Notes under the pieces: model-generated
What the model was told of the DNA's origin: nothing
Database searches by the model: none
Seen by the model: only the letters and a program-made list of their open reading frames with translations
Part shown: positions 6,147 to 14,770 of the stretch, one piece after another
How positions within the stretch are numbered: the stretch's first letter is position 1
Layout of the letters: every line of letters begins with the position of its first letter
Program-made: the position numbers and the translations under genes
DNA from: an uncultured Saprospiraceae bacterium
GTDB lineage: Bacteria > Bacteroidota > Bacteroidia > Chitinophagales > Saprospiraceae
Direction: 5' to 3'
Assembly (NCBI GenBank): GCA_937959275.1
Contig: CALGLU010000076.1
Location: forward strand, 1 to 34,556
DNA: 34,556 nucleotides

Positions 6147-8318
6147 TTACTTAATGATTAAGGTCGAACTAGATGCTATATTCGAATTAATAGATAAAAC
6201 ATAAGTACCATGCGGAAGATCAGCTAGGTTTAGAGTCGTTTGAAATTCTCCAATCGGAAGTTGTCGATAGCGCTGACTAAAAACTTGTTTGCCTAACACA
6301 GTAAATATTGAAATGTCAAAGTCCGCTTTTGAGGTATTATAAAGCTGAACATTGACCTCATCTAAAAATGGATTGGGCATCACTCTTAAGTCTTCTAACT
6401 CCGCCACATCTACCGTATTTGTCGTCATACAATCACCAGAAATAGCAGAATCCAACCAGCGAAGTCTACTCGAAATAAACTGCTTTAAATAATTAATTTC
6501 TCCTTGAAAGCTATTATTGACCTGAGGGTTAGGCCAAATCCGTTGATTCAAAACCGGCCATTTTTGAAAATTTCTATCTATGGCAGGTCTTAAATAATTG
6601 ACTTGCTCATCAATGTAATTGGTGATACTGTCAAGCCGGAAAGCTCCCGCTCTGAGATCTGTCCATCGACAAGACAATTGATTTCTAAATTCCTCTTCAG
6701 CCATAAATGAATTCCACCAAAATGGATTTCCATCATCACAGTTAGCAGAATACATCCAACCTGAAGTCAAATTCCCATTGCAATAATCTGCATTACCAAA
6801 TGCAATATTAAAATCCCATACAGGTCCAGCAAACAGCCTTCCGCCTTCACTATCTTTTTCTTTATAATAATAAGAACTTATCCGATAGGCGTCGACATCT
6901 TTTGCCAATTCCTTAATGATGAGGTGATCTACAAATGAATTGAGATCAACATAGTCTTGCCAATCCTTGCCTCCATATGATCCATTTCTTAAGGCCAACT
7001 CAAAGCTATCAACATACGTCTCAATGTAGGCTTCTTGCTCAGGTTGGATATTGTCTTTCGTTGGAGACACAAACTGGAATCCGATTTTAATGCCAGGCCG
7101 AGTCACGATATCAAAATCCGATCTCCAATCAGGAATGCCTTTATCAATTTTAAAAACATAACCTCCTGTTAATTCATCACCTTCTATATCATCGTCTCTT
7201 AGTCTTGCAATATCAACTCTATTTTTATCTCTTTTTATCTTCTCCATCAGGACATAAATACCTTCATAGTTTTCATTGATATACAACTCTACATATTGTG
7301 TTCGACTATGGTAGCCGCCGAGCTGATTTGCAAGGTGCATAGCAAGCACATTTCTCATTAATGATTTATCAGAGTAAGGTCCATGTAATACCCAGTCTTC
7401 CTCCTTAGGAAACCCTAAAAAAGAAGTATCAATATCATTCCCTTCCTCATCTTTTAATTCAAATCCATAATTAACCTTTGGAAAAATGGACAAAGATGAC
7501 TGTCCTCTTTTTTCGACTTCAATCGCTCCTTCATATTCATTAAAGGCATCATTGCTTTGATTCATAGTGTCTCCATTCCAAATGATGCCAATACGTCCCC
7601 CGATCTTAGGTTCATCTGGGATCGTCCGATTGTCAGTATCAATTTTAATAATGGGTAAATTCGTCTGGACGATTCCAATCGGAGATATAAACCATGTGGG
7701 CGGCTCTCTATACGTTTGACTCGCCGTTTTCATTCCAAAACTTAAGAAAAAATTAGAACTCAAATCAGAACTCTGAAGACCGTCAAAATTGTGAACCTGT
7801 ATTGAAAGGACATTCGTGCCTTCACGCAAAAAGATGTCAACTTGATTTTGGTTTAATGAGAATCTCTCTGGCACACCTGATTGATAAAGTGTCGCTTCAT
7901 GCAAAGCAGAAGCATGCGTATCAAAAGCGGGCGGATTGCCTCCTACCAATGATCGGGCTATTTCTACCCCATTCACATAAGCTACAAATCCATCATCATA
8001 ATCTGCATCCAAAATAACTTCTGCTATCTCTTCAATGCTCTCCACAGTAAATTCATACCGAATGAATACAGAGATGACTGGCTCTATGATCGTTTGGTCA
8101 TCAGCATCACCATAGCCTATCCCACCAGTTGCCTTTATCCAATTCGCACTATTAAATTCAGGTCGATTCCAATTGCTCGGCGGTGCAGTTGTTCCTTTGA
8201 AATACCTGCAGTCATCAGATGCAAACACAGCTGTCTCCCAATGATCGACTTGGCCGATTCCAAACACAGATATGATACAAAGAGTAAAGACTGTAAAAAT
8301 GTATTTACTATAATTCAT
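6147..8318 (-). CDS. Secreted CotH kinase-family protein with T9SS type A sorting domain
   Basis: A 723-residue exported protein. Residues 1-22 are a signal peptide. Residues about 25-200 form a beta-sandwich-like region (NWIKATGGIGYGDADDQT, 'YVNGVEIARS', 'GTNVLSIQVHN') often found ahead of CotH domains. Residues about 225-620 are the CotH kinase-like domain: RGQSSLSIFPKVNYGFEL, DWVLHGPYSDKSLMRNVLA, 'YEGIYVLMEKIKRDKNRVDI', 'GGYVFKIDKG', and GPVWDFNIAFGN with the metal-binding Asp of the DFN element. CotH of Bacillus phosphorylates spore-coat proteins; targets in Bacteroidota are unknown. The last 75 residues are a T9SS C-terminal domain (RVMPNPFLDEVNVQL to 'PHGTYVLSI'), predicting export across the outer membrane and surface attachment. 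Confidence 0.88.
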   Translation of the reverse strand: MNYSKYIFTVFTLCIISVFGIGQVDHWETAVFASDDCRYFKGTTAPPSNWNRPEFNSANWIKATGGIGYGDADDQTIIEPVISVFIRYEFTVESIEEIAEVILDADYDDGFVAYVNGVEIARSLVGGNPPAFDTHASALHEATLYQSGVPERFSLNQNQVDIFLREGTNVLSIQVHNFDGLQSSDLSSNFFLSFGMKTASQTYREPPTWFISPIGIVQTNLPIIKIDTDNRTIPDEPKIGGRIGIIWNGDTMNQSNDAFNEYEGAIEVEKRGQSSLSIFPKVNYGFELKDEEGNDIDTSFLGFPKEEDWVLHGPYSDKSLMRNVLAMHLANQLGGYHSRTQYVELYINENYEGIYVLMEKIKRDKNRVDIARLRDDDIEGDELTGGYVFKIDKGIPDWRSDFDIVTRPGIKIGFQFVSPTKDNIQPEQEAYIETYVDSFELALRNGSYGGKDWQDYVDLNSFVDHLIIKELAKDVDAYRISSYYYKEKDSEGGRLFAGPVWDFNIAFGNADYCNGNLTSGWMYSANCDDGNPFWWNSFMAEEEFRNQLSCRWTDLRAGAFRLDSITNYIDEQVNYLRPAIDRNFQKWPVLNQRIWPNPQVNNSFQGEINYLKQFISSRLRWLDSAISGDCMTTNTVDVAELEDLRVMPNPFLDEVNVQLYNTSKADFDISIFTVLGKQVFSQRYRQLPIGEFQTTLNLADLPHGTYVLSINSNIASSSTLIIK

Positions 8319-8514
8319 TAACAGGTCATATTATGTTACCAATATAACTGTTCTTTCTAAAAAACTGCTTCGTATGTTCTACTGTCTGTATAAGATCCTG
8401 AATCAAACCGTACAACTGGAATTGTGGTGTTTAAAAAACCTGCGTTATTCCCAGAAACCAATTCCCACAACGCGCCAAAAAAAATTAAATTGATGACAAA
8501 CAAAAGCAACCGTC

Positions 8515-8535
8515 ATTCTGGGCTCGACCCGGAAT
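8515..8535. repeat. REP-like palindrome (ATTCTGGG...CCCGGAAT)
   Basis: ATTCTGGG (8515-8522) and CCCGGAAT (8528-8535) pair over 8 bp with one G-T wobble around loop CTCGA. Elements of the form 'GTCATTC-GGG-CTCGA-CCC-GGAATC' are known as dispersed repeats in many genomes. Copy number here needs the whole genome. Confidence 0.55.
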
Positions 8536-8685
8536 CTGGCTATATTTTAGTAGCTGTTCTTTAAACTAAGGTAAATTCCATTTTGCATTAGTATAATTTG
8601 TAGCCCATATGGATTGTGGTAGGCTATCTATGACAAGTTCTATTATACTCTGTTATTTAAGGCTTTACATATTAGATAAAGCTGT

Positions 8686-8720
8686 TATTTCGAGGGAGGC
8701 TTCAGCCGATTCGAGAAATA
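8686..8720. repeat. Palindromic element with inner hairpin
   Basis: TATTTCGAG (8686-8694) and CGAGAAATA (8712-8720) form an imperfect outer stem, with an inner GGCT/AGCC stem (8698-8701 / 8704-8707). The 'TTTCGAGGGAGGCTTCAGCC' style resembles dispersed intergenic repeats. Confidence 0.4.
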
Positions 8721-8740
8721 TTACGAACCGCATAAAACCC

Positions 8741-8760
8741 ATTTCGACCGAAGTGGAAAT
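8741..8760. repeat. Bacteroidota-type ATTTCGACCGAAGTGGAAAT repeat
   Basis: The 20-bp element is imperfectly palindromic (ATTTC..../....GAAAT). I recognise the core 'ATTTCGACCGAAGTGGA' as a common dispersed intergenic repeat in Bacteroidota genomes, there usually ending GGAGAAATC; this copy lacks two bases of that form. Confidence 0.5.
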
Positions 8761-8788
8761 CTATTTTCAATCAAGAATTCAAAAAAGC

Positions 8789-9436
8789 TTACTTAATAAT
8801 TTTGATCGTCATAGAGACGTCTTCCGTAGGTCTGTCTTTGATCCCACCATTTTTATGTGTCGGCATCGCGCTGATTAAGTCCAATACTTCCAAGCCTTCA
8901 ATCACTTGGCCAAAAATCGTATAATCTCCATCTAAAAATGGATAGCCTCCTACGGCCTTGTACCAAGCACGATGTTTAGGAGGTATCACTTTACCTGCTC
9001 CATCTAATTGAGCCACAGAATGCTTATAGCCTTGAACAATGAAAAATTGACATCCGCTCGACACCTTTTCTGGATTCATGTTATCGGGCAACCTCGCTGC
9101 TGCTAAGGCTCCTTTCTTATGAAAATAATGAGGTCTGATTTCAGCTGGGATTTTCGTACATCTGTCCACACCTAATGATTGGTCAGCGGTCGCACCAATT
9201 GAATTTGGATCTCCACCTTGAACCATAAAATATGGTAACACACGATGAAACAATGTGCCATCATACCAACCATTGGATACATTTTTAATAAAATTATCTC
9301 TATGTAGCGGTGTATCATTATGTAACTCAATAATCATATCACCAAACTCTGTACTAATTTGAACTTTGGTTTTACTTTGAGCAAACACGCAAAATACAAT
9401 TACCTGCAGAACAATAATCAGTGTCAATTTTCTCAT
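8789..9436 (-). CDS. Secreted cyclophilin-type peptidyl-prolyl cis-trans isomerase
   Basis: A 215-residue protein: signal peptide at residues 1-20 (MRKLTLIIVLQVIVFCVFAQ), then one cyclophilin domain to the C-terminus. Diagnostic parts are TEFGDMIIELHNDTPLHRDN, the catalytic FHRVLPYFMVQGGDP loop (its Arg corresponds to the conserved cyclophilin Arg), 'SSGCQFFIVQG' and 'YTIFGQVIEGLEVLDLI'. It would catalyse prolyl isomerisation in the periplasm and help fold exported proteins. It carries the short loop insertion before 'PFLDGDYTIFG' common in Bacteroidota secreted cyclophilins. Flanked by long intergenic regions, so probably a single-gene transcript. Confidence 0.92.
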   Translation of the reverse strand: MRKLTLIIVLQVIVFCVFAQSKTKVQISTEFGDMIIELHNDTPLHRDNFIKNVSNGWYDGTLFHRVLPYFMVQGGDPNSIGATADQSLGVDRCTKIPAEIRPHYFHKKGALAAARLPDNMNPEKVSSGCQFFIVQGYKHSVAQLDGAGKVIPPKHRAWYKAVGGYPFLDGDYTIFGQVIEGLEVLDLISAMPTHKNGGIKDRPTEDVSMTIKIIK

Positions 9437-9816
9437 TTCTTTCTAGTTATTTGAACAATAGATGTACGTAACTTCTAACTTCTTAATTTAGGACGCTAAT
9501 CTTCATAAAAAGTCAATGCCATACAAATCCTTTTCAGGCTTTAAAATTTTCTTAACCTAGTACAGGAGGTATAAGTTAAACGTGTATATAAAACTTAGAA
9601 TTTTATTTGCCTGATTGTCTCCGCGTATAGCGTGGATACCTGTATAACTTTTGTGTTCATTGTGCCAATTTCTTTAAACTGATAAAATTGAAAACATTGG
9701 TAGATTTAATCTTTTTGGAGGATCATTCTGTAAAAGATGCGCTTGTTACATATACATACATTCTTAACAGAGCAATTGGTGGGTAGTAGAATAAGTCGTT
9801 TCTTTAGTTAAACCAA
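9437..9816. other. 380-bp intergenic region, nothing recognised
   Basis: Lies between the pgsA stop and the cyclophilin start, both minus strand. AT-rich, with no convincing ORF, tRNA-like fold or TAnnTTTG element. AATTGGT and ACCAATT form a 7-bp inverted repeat (near 9773 and 9811) across the pgsA end, without a T-tract. Confidence 0.3.
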
Positions 9817-10401
9817 TTACCACTGCAGCTTTCGAATCGCCTTAGTATTGTGCTGAAAGAATTCAAAACCCGAATACAAAGTAATTGTAGTCACCCATAG
9901 AATCATCGCTAATATGATTGACTTAATCACACTAGGACTTACATATTCTTTGATCGATCCCATAAAAATAAGGATCAAATATATCGCAATCACAACCATC
10001 ACCTGAGATATAGTCTTGAATTTCCCTGATTGTATAGAAGCAATGACGATTTTCTTAGATAAAAGAAGCAATCTGATGACTGTGAGTAATATTTCGCGAA
10101 AAGCGATAATAGAAGCCAAAATCATAGGAACGACTCCTTTGTAGCTAAAAATGAATAGAATACCTAAAATGAGGATTTTGTCGGCAAGAGGATCTACAAT
10201 CTTGCCAAAACTGGAGATTAAATTCCATTTCCTAGCTAAATAACCGTCTAAATAGTCCGTCATCGCCGCAATGACAAATATCCCTAAAGAGATGCTCAAT
10301 GCATAAGGCGTGCTTTCAAGAGCCATATAAAAGCAAAAGAACGCAAGAAATATGCGTAGAATGGATAAGATATTTGGTATTTGTCTCTTTAATTTTGTCA
10401 A
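9817..10401 (-). CDS. pgsA: CDP-diacylglycerol--glycerol-3-phosphate 3-phosphatidyltransferase
   Basis: A 194-residue integral membrane enzyme of the CDP-alcohol phosphatidyltransferase family. The full motif D-x2-DG-x2-AR-x8-G-x3-D-x3-D is present at residues 49-74 (DYLDGYLAR, then G66, D70 and D74), supplying the Mg2+ and CDP ligands. The N-terminal 'IPNILSILRIFLAFF' is typical of PgsA, which joins CDP-diacylglycerol and glycerol 3-phosphate to make phosphatidylglycerol phosphate. Several TM helices follow. The start is TTG at 10401: no ATG exists upstream before an in-frame stop (10413-10411), and the first internal ATG (residue 26) would delete the conserved N-terminal motif. A TAnnTTTG element lies 39-46 bp upstream. 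Confidence 0.9.
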   Translation of the reverse strand: MTKLKRQIPNILSILRIFLAFFCFYMALESTPYALSISLGIFVIAAMTDYLDGYLARKWNLISSFGKIVDPLADKILILGILFIFSYKGVVPMILASIIAFREILLTVIRLLLLSKKIVIASIQSGKFKTISQVMVVIAIYLILIFMGSIKEYVSPSVIKSIILAMILWVTTITLYSGFEFFQHNTKAIRKLQW

Positions 10402-10439
10402 AACTCTGTCTTATATAAATTTAGGACGTGTAATCATTC

Positions 10440-10447
10440 CAAAAATA
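10440..10447 (-). promoter_or_regulatory. Candidate pgsA promoter -7 element
   Basis: On the minus strand 10447-10440 reads TATTTTTG, an exact match to the Bacteroidota -7 consensus TAnnTTTG. It is 39 bp upstream of the TTG start of pgsA. I see no clear -33 TTG at the usual distance. Confidence 0.45.
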
Positions 10448-10530
10448 ACGAAATAAGCTCGTATTTGCAGTTTAAATTTGTATTAACACTACATTTCATA
10501 TGATTTCAAACTTCATATGGACAAATAGAT

Positions 10531-10538
10531 TACTTTTG
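10531..10538 (+). promoter_or_regulatory. Candidate typA promoter -7 element
   Basis: TACTTTTG matches the Bacteroidota -7 consensus TAnnTTTG exactly. It ends 20 bp before the typA ATG, predicting a very short leader of about 15 nt. The -33 region has no perfect TTG. With the pgsA element it forms a divergent promoter pair. Confidence 0.55.
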
Positions 10539-10558
10539 CACGCTGAATTGACAAGCTA

Positions 10559-12370
10559 ATGCAAAAAGTTAAAAACGTTGCCATCATCGCACACGTAGAT
10601 CATGGTAAAACAACACTTGTAGATAAACTTCTACTAGCCGGAAAACTCTTTAAAGAGCATGAAACACCCGGTGAATTGATCATGGATAACAATGATTTGG
10701 AACGAGAGCGTGGTATTACCATTCTCGCCAAAAATGTATCTGTCCAATATAAAGATCACAAGATCAACATCATTGATACGCCTGGTCACGCCGATTTCGG
10801 AGGTGAGGTAGAGCGTGTTTTGAATATGGCTGATGGTGTTCTTGTTTTGGTTGATGCTTTTGAAGGTCCCATGCCTCAGACAAGATTTGTGCTACAAAAG
10901 GCTCTAGAATTAGGCTTAAAGCCAATATTAGTCGTCAACAAAGTAGACAAAGAAAATTGTACACCAGACGAAGTTGTGGACAAGGTATTTGATTTGATGG
11001 TGTCCTTAGATGCAACTGAAGATCAATTGGATTTCCCCATTGTATTTGGCTCTGCAAAAAATGGTTGGATGGGCCCTGAATGGGAAAACCCAACAGATAA
11101 TATCACATTCGCCATGGATATGATCCTAGAGCATGTGCCTTATCCAAAAGTTGAAGAGGGAACATTTCAAATGCTGATTACTTCATTGAATTACAGCGCC
11201 TATATTGGAAGGATCGCCATCGGTAGAGTCTATAGAGGTTCTGTCAAAACAGGTCAACAAGTGTGTTTGATCAAACGAGATGGGGAACAAGTAAAAACTC
11301 AGGTTAAAGAGTTATATATTTTTGAAGGCTTTGACAAGAAAAAGGTTGAAGAAGTGCAAGCTGGAGAAATCTGTGCGATCATGGGTCTTGAAGGTTTTGA
11401 AATCGGAGATACTGTATCAGATATCAACAATCCAGATGCCTTACCGACTATACGTATCGATGAACCAACGATGAGTATGATGTTTACCATAAATGATTCT
11501 CCATTTTTCGGTAAGGAAGGAAAATACGTGACCTCTAGGCACATTAAAGAAAGACTTGAAAAAGAACTTGAAAAGAACTTGGCGCTCAGAGTATTGCCTG
11601 GCGATACAGCTGATTCATTCAAAGTGTTTGGTCGTGGTGTATTGCACTTGTCTGTGTTAATTGAGACTATGCGTAGAGAAGGATATGAATTGCAGATTGG
11701 GCAACCACAAGTGATCTTAAAAGAAATAGATGGGCGCAAAAACGAACCTATTGAAGAATTGAATATTGACTTACCTTCAGAATTATCCGGTAAAGCGATT
11801 GAGGCGGTGACCTTGCGTAAAGGAGAGATGCTGAGCATGGAGCAAAAATTAGATCGTACGATTATCAAATTTATAATACCATCACGAGGGCTGATTGGCT
11901 TGAGAAGTTATATGCTAACGGCTACGGCTGGACAAGCAATTATGTCTCACAGGTTTACTGAATACCAGCCCTATAAAGGAGAAATACCAGGCCGAATTAA
12001 TGGCTCTCTTATCAGTATGGAAACGGGTAAATCAATTCCATTTAGTTTGAATAACCTTCAAGAAAGAGGGAAATTCTTTGTTGATCCGAATGAGGAAATT
12101 TATGAGGGTCAGGTCATTGGCGAAAACTCTAGGTCAAATGATCTTGATGTCAATGTCACCAAAACTAAGAAGCTGTCCAATATGAGGTCATCGGGTGCTG
12201 ATGACAAAGTAAAACTAATCCCACCGATTAAATTCTCTCTAGAAGAAGCGCTAGAATATATCAAAGGTGATGAGTATGTAGAGGTAACGCCTGAGTCATT
12301 AAGAATTAGAAAGATCTATCTTAAAGAGCACGAGAGAAAACGTGCCTCAAAGAAATTAACGAGTGTATAA
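10559..12370 (+). CDS. typA: Translational GTPase TypA/BipA
   Basis: A 603-residue protein, the usual length for TypA/BipA, a ribosome-binding GTPase of the EF-G/EF-Tu superfamily with roles in 50S assembly and stress or cold adaptation. The G domain shows G1 AHVDHGKTTL (residues 11-20), switch I ERERGITI (48-55), G3 DTPGH (73-77) and G4 NKVD (127-130). Domain II follows (YSAYIGRIAIGRVYRG), then EF-G-like domains III and V with LRVLPGDTADSFKVFGRGVLHLSVL and the TypA hallmark PSRGLIGLRSYMLTATAG, and the BipA-specific C-terminal domain with 'YIKGDEYVEVTPESLRIRK'. Single-gene transcript with its own promoter candidate and terminator. Confidence 0.97.
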   Translation: MQKVKNVAIIAHVDHGKTTLVDKLLLAGKLFKEHETPGELIMDNNDLERERGITILAKNVSVQYKDHKINIIDTPGHADFGGEVERVLNMADGVLVLVDAFEGPMPQTRFVLQKALELGLKPILVVNKVDKENCTPDEVVDKVFDLMVSLDATEDQLDFPIVFGSAKNGWMGPEWENPTDNITFAMDMILEHVPYPKVEEGTFQMLITSLNYSAYIGRIAIGRVYRGSVKTGQQVCLIKRDGEQVKTQVKELYIFEGFDKKKVEEVQAGEICAIMGLEGFEIGDTVSDINNPDALPTIRIDEPTMSMMFTINDSPFFGKEGKYVTSRHIKERLEKELEKNLALRVLPGDTADSFKVFGRGVLHLSVLIETMRREGYELQIGQPQVILKEIDGRKNEPIEELNIDLPSELSGKAIEAVTLRKGEMLSMEQKLDRTIIKFIIPSRGLIGLRSYMLTATAGQAIMSHRFTEYQPYKGEIPGRINGSLISMETGKSIPFSLNNLQERGKFFVDPNEEIYEGQVIGENSRSNDLDVNVTKTKKLSNMRSSGADDKVKLIPPIKFSLEEALEYIKGDEYVEVTPESLRIRKIYLKEHERKRASKKLTSV

Positions 12371-12377
12371 CTTTAAT

Positions 12378-12406
12378 AAGAGCTGAGACTTGTCTCGGCT
12401 CTTTTT
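12378..12406. terminator. Bidirectional intrinsic terminator between typA and the DPP IV gene
   Basis: AAGAGCTGAGA (12378-12388) and TCTCGGCTCTT (12393-12403) pair over 11 bp with one wobble around a CTTG loop. T5 follows on the plus strand (12402-12406), and TTATT follows on the minus strand. It lies 8 bp past the typA stop and just past the convergent peptidase stop, so it can serve both. Confidence 0.85.
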
Positions 12407-12408
12407 AG

Positions 12409-14667
12409 TTAACGGTTGGGTGGACAATGCTCTAACAAATAGTTTGTCATCATCGAATACAAATGCCTCGTCGTATTGTCTCCTTCCCAAATACCATGTG
12501 ACCGATTCGGATAAATCATAAGATCAAACAATTTATTATGTCTCACTAATTCATTGATCAACATCTCCGCGTTTTGATAATGCACATTATCATCAGCTGT
12601 CCCATGGATTAATAATAAATTCCCTTCTAACTGATCCGCATAGTGAATGGGCGATCCTTTTAAAAAGTCTTCTTCATTTTCTTGAGGCAAGCCCATATAG
12701 CGTTCTTGATAAATATTGTCATATGTCAACTGATACGCAACTGCCGCTATAGCCATACCTGTTTTATAAATTTCAGGGTGTTGAAACATCAGATTCAAGG
12801 TCATTGAACCGCCTCCACTCCACCCCCAAACGGCTGTACGATCACGATCAATAAAATCCCATTTCAACACCTCCTTAGCTGCCAAGGCCTGATCGCGCGT
12901 ATTGATGACACCAATCTTCCGATAGATACTTTTACGCCATTCACTGCCATTTAAAACAGGTGTGCCGCGATTATCCATATCTATGATTATATAGCCTTGT
13001 TGTGCCAGCATAATATTCCACAAGCCAACAAACGCATCTTGTGCCACCTGCCCCCAAGGCTCCCCATATACGTGAAACAGTACTGGATACTTTTTATTGG
13101 GATCAAAATCAATTGGCTTTATCATCCGCCCATCAATACGAATGCCTTCTTCTGTCACAACATTAAAAAACTCAATTGCAGGAAGGTCAAGTGTACCTAA
13201 TTTTCGCTTGTAGATATCATTACCAATAAACGTCTCTAGAGTTTTATGTGAAGGCAGGCTCACCAATCGAGCAGTAAATGGCTCTGTGTGAGAGGTATGT
13301 GTATGGATCGCATATTTACCATTTGGTGCTATCGTGTATTTATTAATGCCATCAAACTCTGCAGGCGTAATCCGCTTTTTGTTGTCACTTTGATTTGCTT
13401 GCTTATGGTATAAATACCGCTGCGTTTTGTTGTCTGGAGAGGCCATAAAATAGAGGCCATCTTTAGTTGAATTTTGCATAGAAGCCACATCGTAATCACC
13501 AGGAGTCAACAACTCTGTCTCACCTGTTTTGATATCAATCGCATACACATGTCTCCAGCCATCAGTTTCAGTCATTCGTAATAATGATTGTCCTTTATTC
13601 GCCATGTGCATATCTGTTCGAGCCCAGCCATTTGCTGTAATATCTGGATACTTAATATCTACCCACGTATCTTCCTTCTCCTCATAGAGAAGTGATATCG
13701 ATTTAGATGATACATTGTACACCCAAAATGTCAAATGATTTTGATGTCGATTTAATTGTTGTATCAGGATCTTTGACTCACTAATCCACTGGATCGCAGG
13801 TATGTAATTATCTTCTTTAGCATCAGGAATAACCACCCAAGTTGTCTCGCCTGATTGTATGTCCACTATACCTATTTTGCATAAAGAGGGTTTTTCTCCA
13901 ACTTTCGGATACTGAATAGGTATCACTTGGGGATAGATAGAATCTGTGTTATTAATCATAGAGAACACACCTGTACCACTGGCATCTAATTGCCAATATG
14001 CTATTTTATCACTTGACTCATTCCATCTAAATCCATCTCTGCAACCGAACTCTTCTTCATACACCCAATCAAAGGTTCCATTAATAATATCGGTATTCCC
14101 ATCTTTGGTTAGTTGTTTAATTGTACCTGTTTTAAATTCTTCGATATAGACATTAAAGCCTTGTACATATCCAACATATTGATTGTCGCTAGAAAATTTT
14201 GCGAACATTAAAGATGAAGGCGTAAACTGCGCACCTAACTGAGATAAAACCTCCGTATCAAAATCATAAACCCAATAATCACCTTTCGTATTACTTCGCC
14301 AAACACGGCTCGAATTTGTAAATAGCAAGACCTTGCTCTCATCACTTGACAATGTAAAAGCTTCAACAGGAATCACTGATTGGCTCTGTGGATCTCTCAA
14401 CTGAGAAGCAGATAGAAAACTCGATTCTTCCTGGGTGTTTGAATTGTATTTTATGAGCTCATTTCCTCTCAATCCTTTTTCAACAATCACATAGCTATTG
14501 CCTTCGTCAACCCAAGTAATCGGAGACATTCTCTCTTGTGAGAATTCACTAGAATGATAGATTCTATCAATTGTGAGTTGACGCTTATCGTCTTGCGCTT
14601 GTGCCACTGCGAGATCACAAATCAAAACAAAGAATAGAAAACCAAGTAAGACATTTCTGAAATTCAT
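12409..14667 (-). CDS. Dipeptidyl peptidase IV-family serine peptidase (S9)
   Basis: About 752 residues, close to typical bacterial DPP IV length. A signal peptide (MNFRNVLLGFLFFVLICDLA) leads into the N-terminal beta-propeller (about residues 40-480), with the double-Glu substrate-clamp region 'DWVYEEEFGCRDGFRW'. The alpha/beta-hydrolase domain has the nucleophile elbow WGWSGGGS (Ser about 617), the acid in HGTADDNVHYQ (Asp about 692/693) and His in NRSHGIWEG (about 724). It would remove X-Pro or X-Ala dipeptides from peptides in the periplasm or at the surface. I chose ATG 14667; a GTG two codons upstream (14673) is in frame but adds only Met-His before this signal peptide. Confidence 0.93.
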   Translation of the reverse strand: MNFRNVLLGFLFFVLICDLAVAQAQDDKRQLTIDRIYHSSEFSQERMSPITWVDEGNSYVIVEKGLRGNELIKYNSNTQEESSFLSASQLRDPQSQSVIPVEAFTLSSDESKVLLFTNSSRVWRSNTKGDYWVYDFDTEVLSQLGAQFTPSSLMFAKFSSDNQYVGYVQGFNVYIEEFKTGTIKQLTKDGNTDIINGTFDWVYEEEFGCRDGFRWNESSDKIAYWQLDASGTGVFSMINNTDSIYPQVIPIQYPKVGEKPSLCKIGIVDIQSGETTWVVIPDAKEDNYIPAIQWISESKILIQQLNRHQNHLTFWVYNVSSKSISLLYEEKEDTWVDIKYPDITANGWARTDMHMANKGQSLLRMTETDGWRHVYAIDIKTGETELLTPGDYDVASMQNSTKDGLYFMASPDNKTQRYLYHKQANQSDNKKRITPAEFDGINKYTIAPNGKYAIHTHTSHTEPFTARLVSLPSHKTLETFIGNDIYKRKLGTLDLPAIEFFNVVTEEGIRIDGRMIKPIDFDPNKKYPVLFHVYGEPWGQVAQDAFVGLWNIMLAQQGYIIIDMDNRGTPVLNGSEWRKSIYRKIGVINTRDQALAAKEVLKWDFIDRDRTAVWGWSGGGSMTLNLMFQHPEIYKTGMAIAAVAYQLTYDNIYQERYMGLPQENEEDFLKGSPIHYADQLEGNLLLIHGTADDNVHYQNAEMLINELVRHNKLFDLMIYPNRSHGIWEGDNTTRHLYSMMTNYLLEHCPPNR

Positions 14668-14711
14668 ATGCACTAAGATTATATCGATGCTGATTTTTAA
14701 AGGTGACCTAC

Positions 14712-14746
14712 AAAATAAAACTCTCCCATTAGTTTACGTACTAATG
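14712..14746 (-). terminator. Terminator candidate for lptD
   Basis: On the minus strand CATTAGT/ACTAATG (14746-14740 and 14733-14727) form a perfect 7-bp stem with a 6-nt loop, followed by GGAGAG then TTTTATTTT. It lies 25-45 nt past the lptD stop. The T-tract is offset by six bases, which weakens the call. Confidence 0.45.
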
Positions 14747-14770
14747 TAATGAAATCCCGATTCAGAACTA

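Larger units (their letters stand above)
8319..8788. other. Intergenic region carrying several palindromic repeat elements
   Basis: 470 bp with no convincing gene between the cyclophilin gene and the CotH gene, both on the minus strand. The only notable content is three short inverted-repeat elements between 8515 and 8760, listed separately. A promoter for the CotH gene is expected near 8319-8400 but I see no clear consensus. Confidence 0.5.

Noticed and set aside
8609-8878. Plus-strand ORF of 89 codons
   Set aside because: It runs across two palindromic repeat elements and into the 3' end of the cyclophilin gene on the other strand. No protein-like pattern.
11299-11868. Antisense ORF of 189 codons within typA
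   Set aside because: It is entirely inside the strongly conserved typA gene and is a codon shadow.
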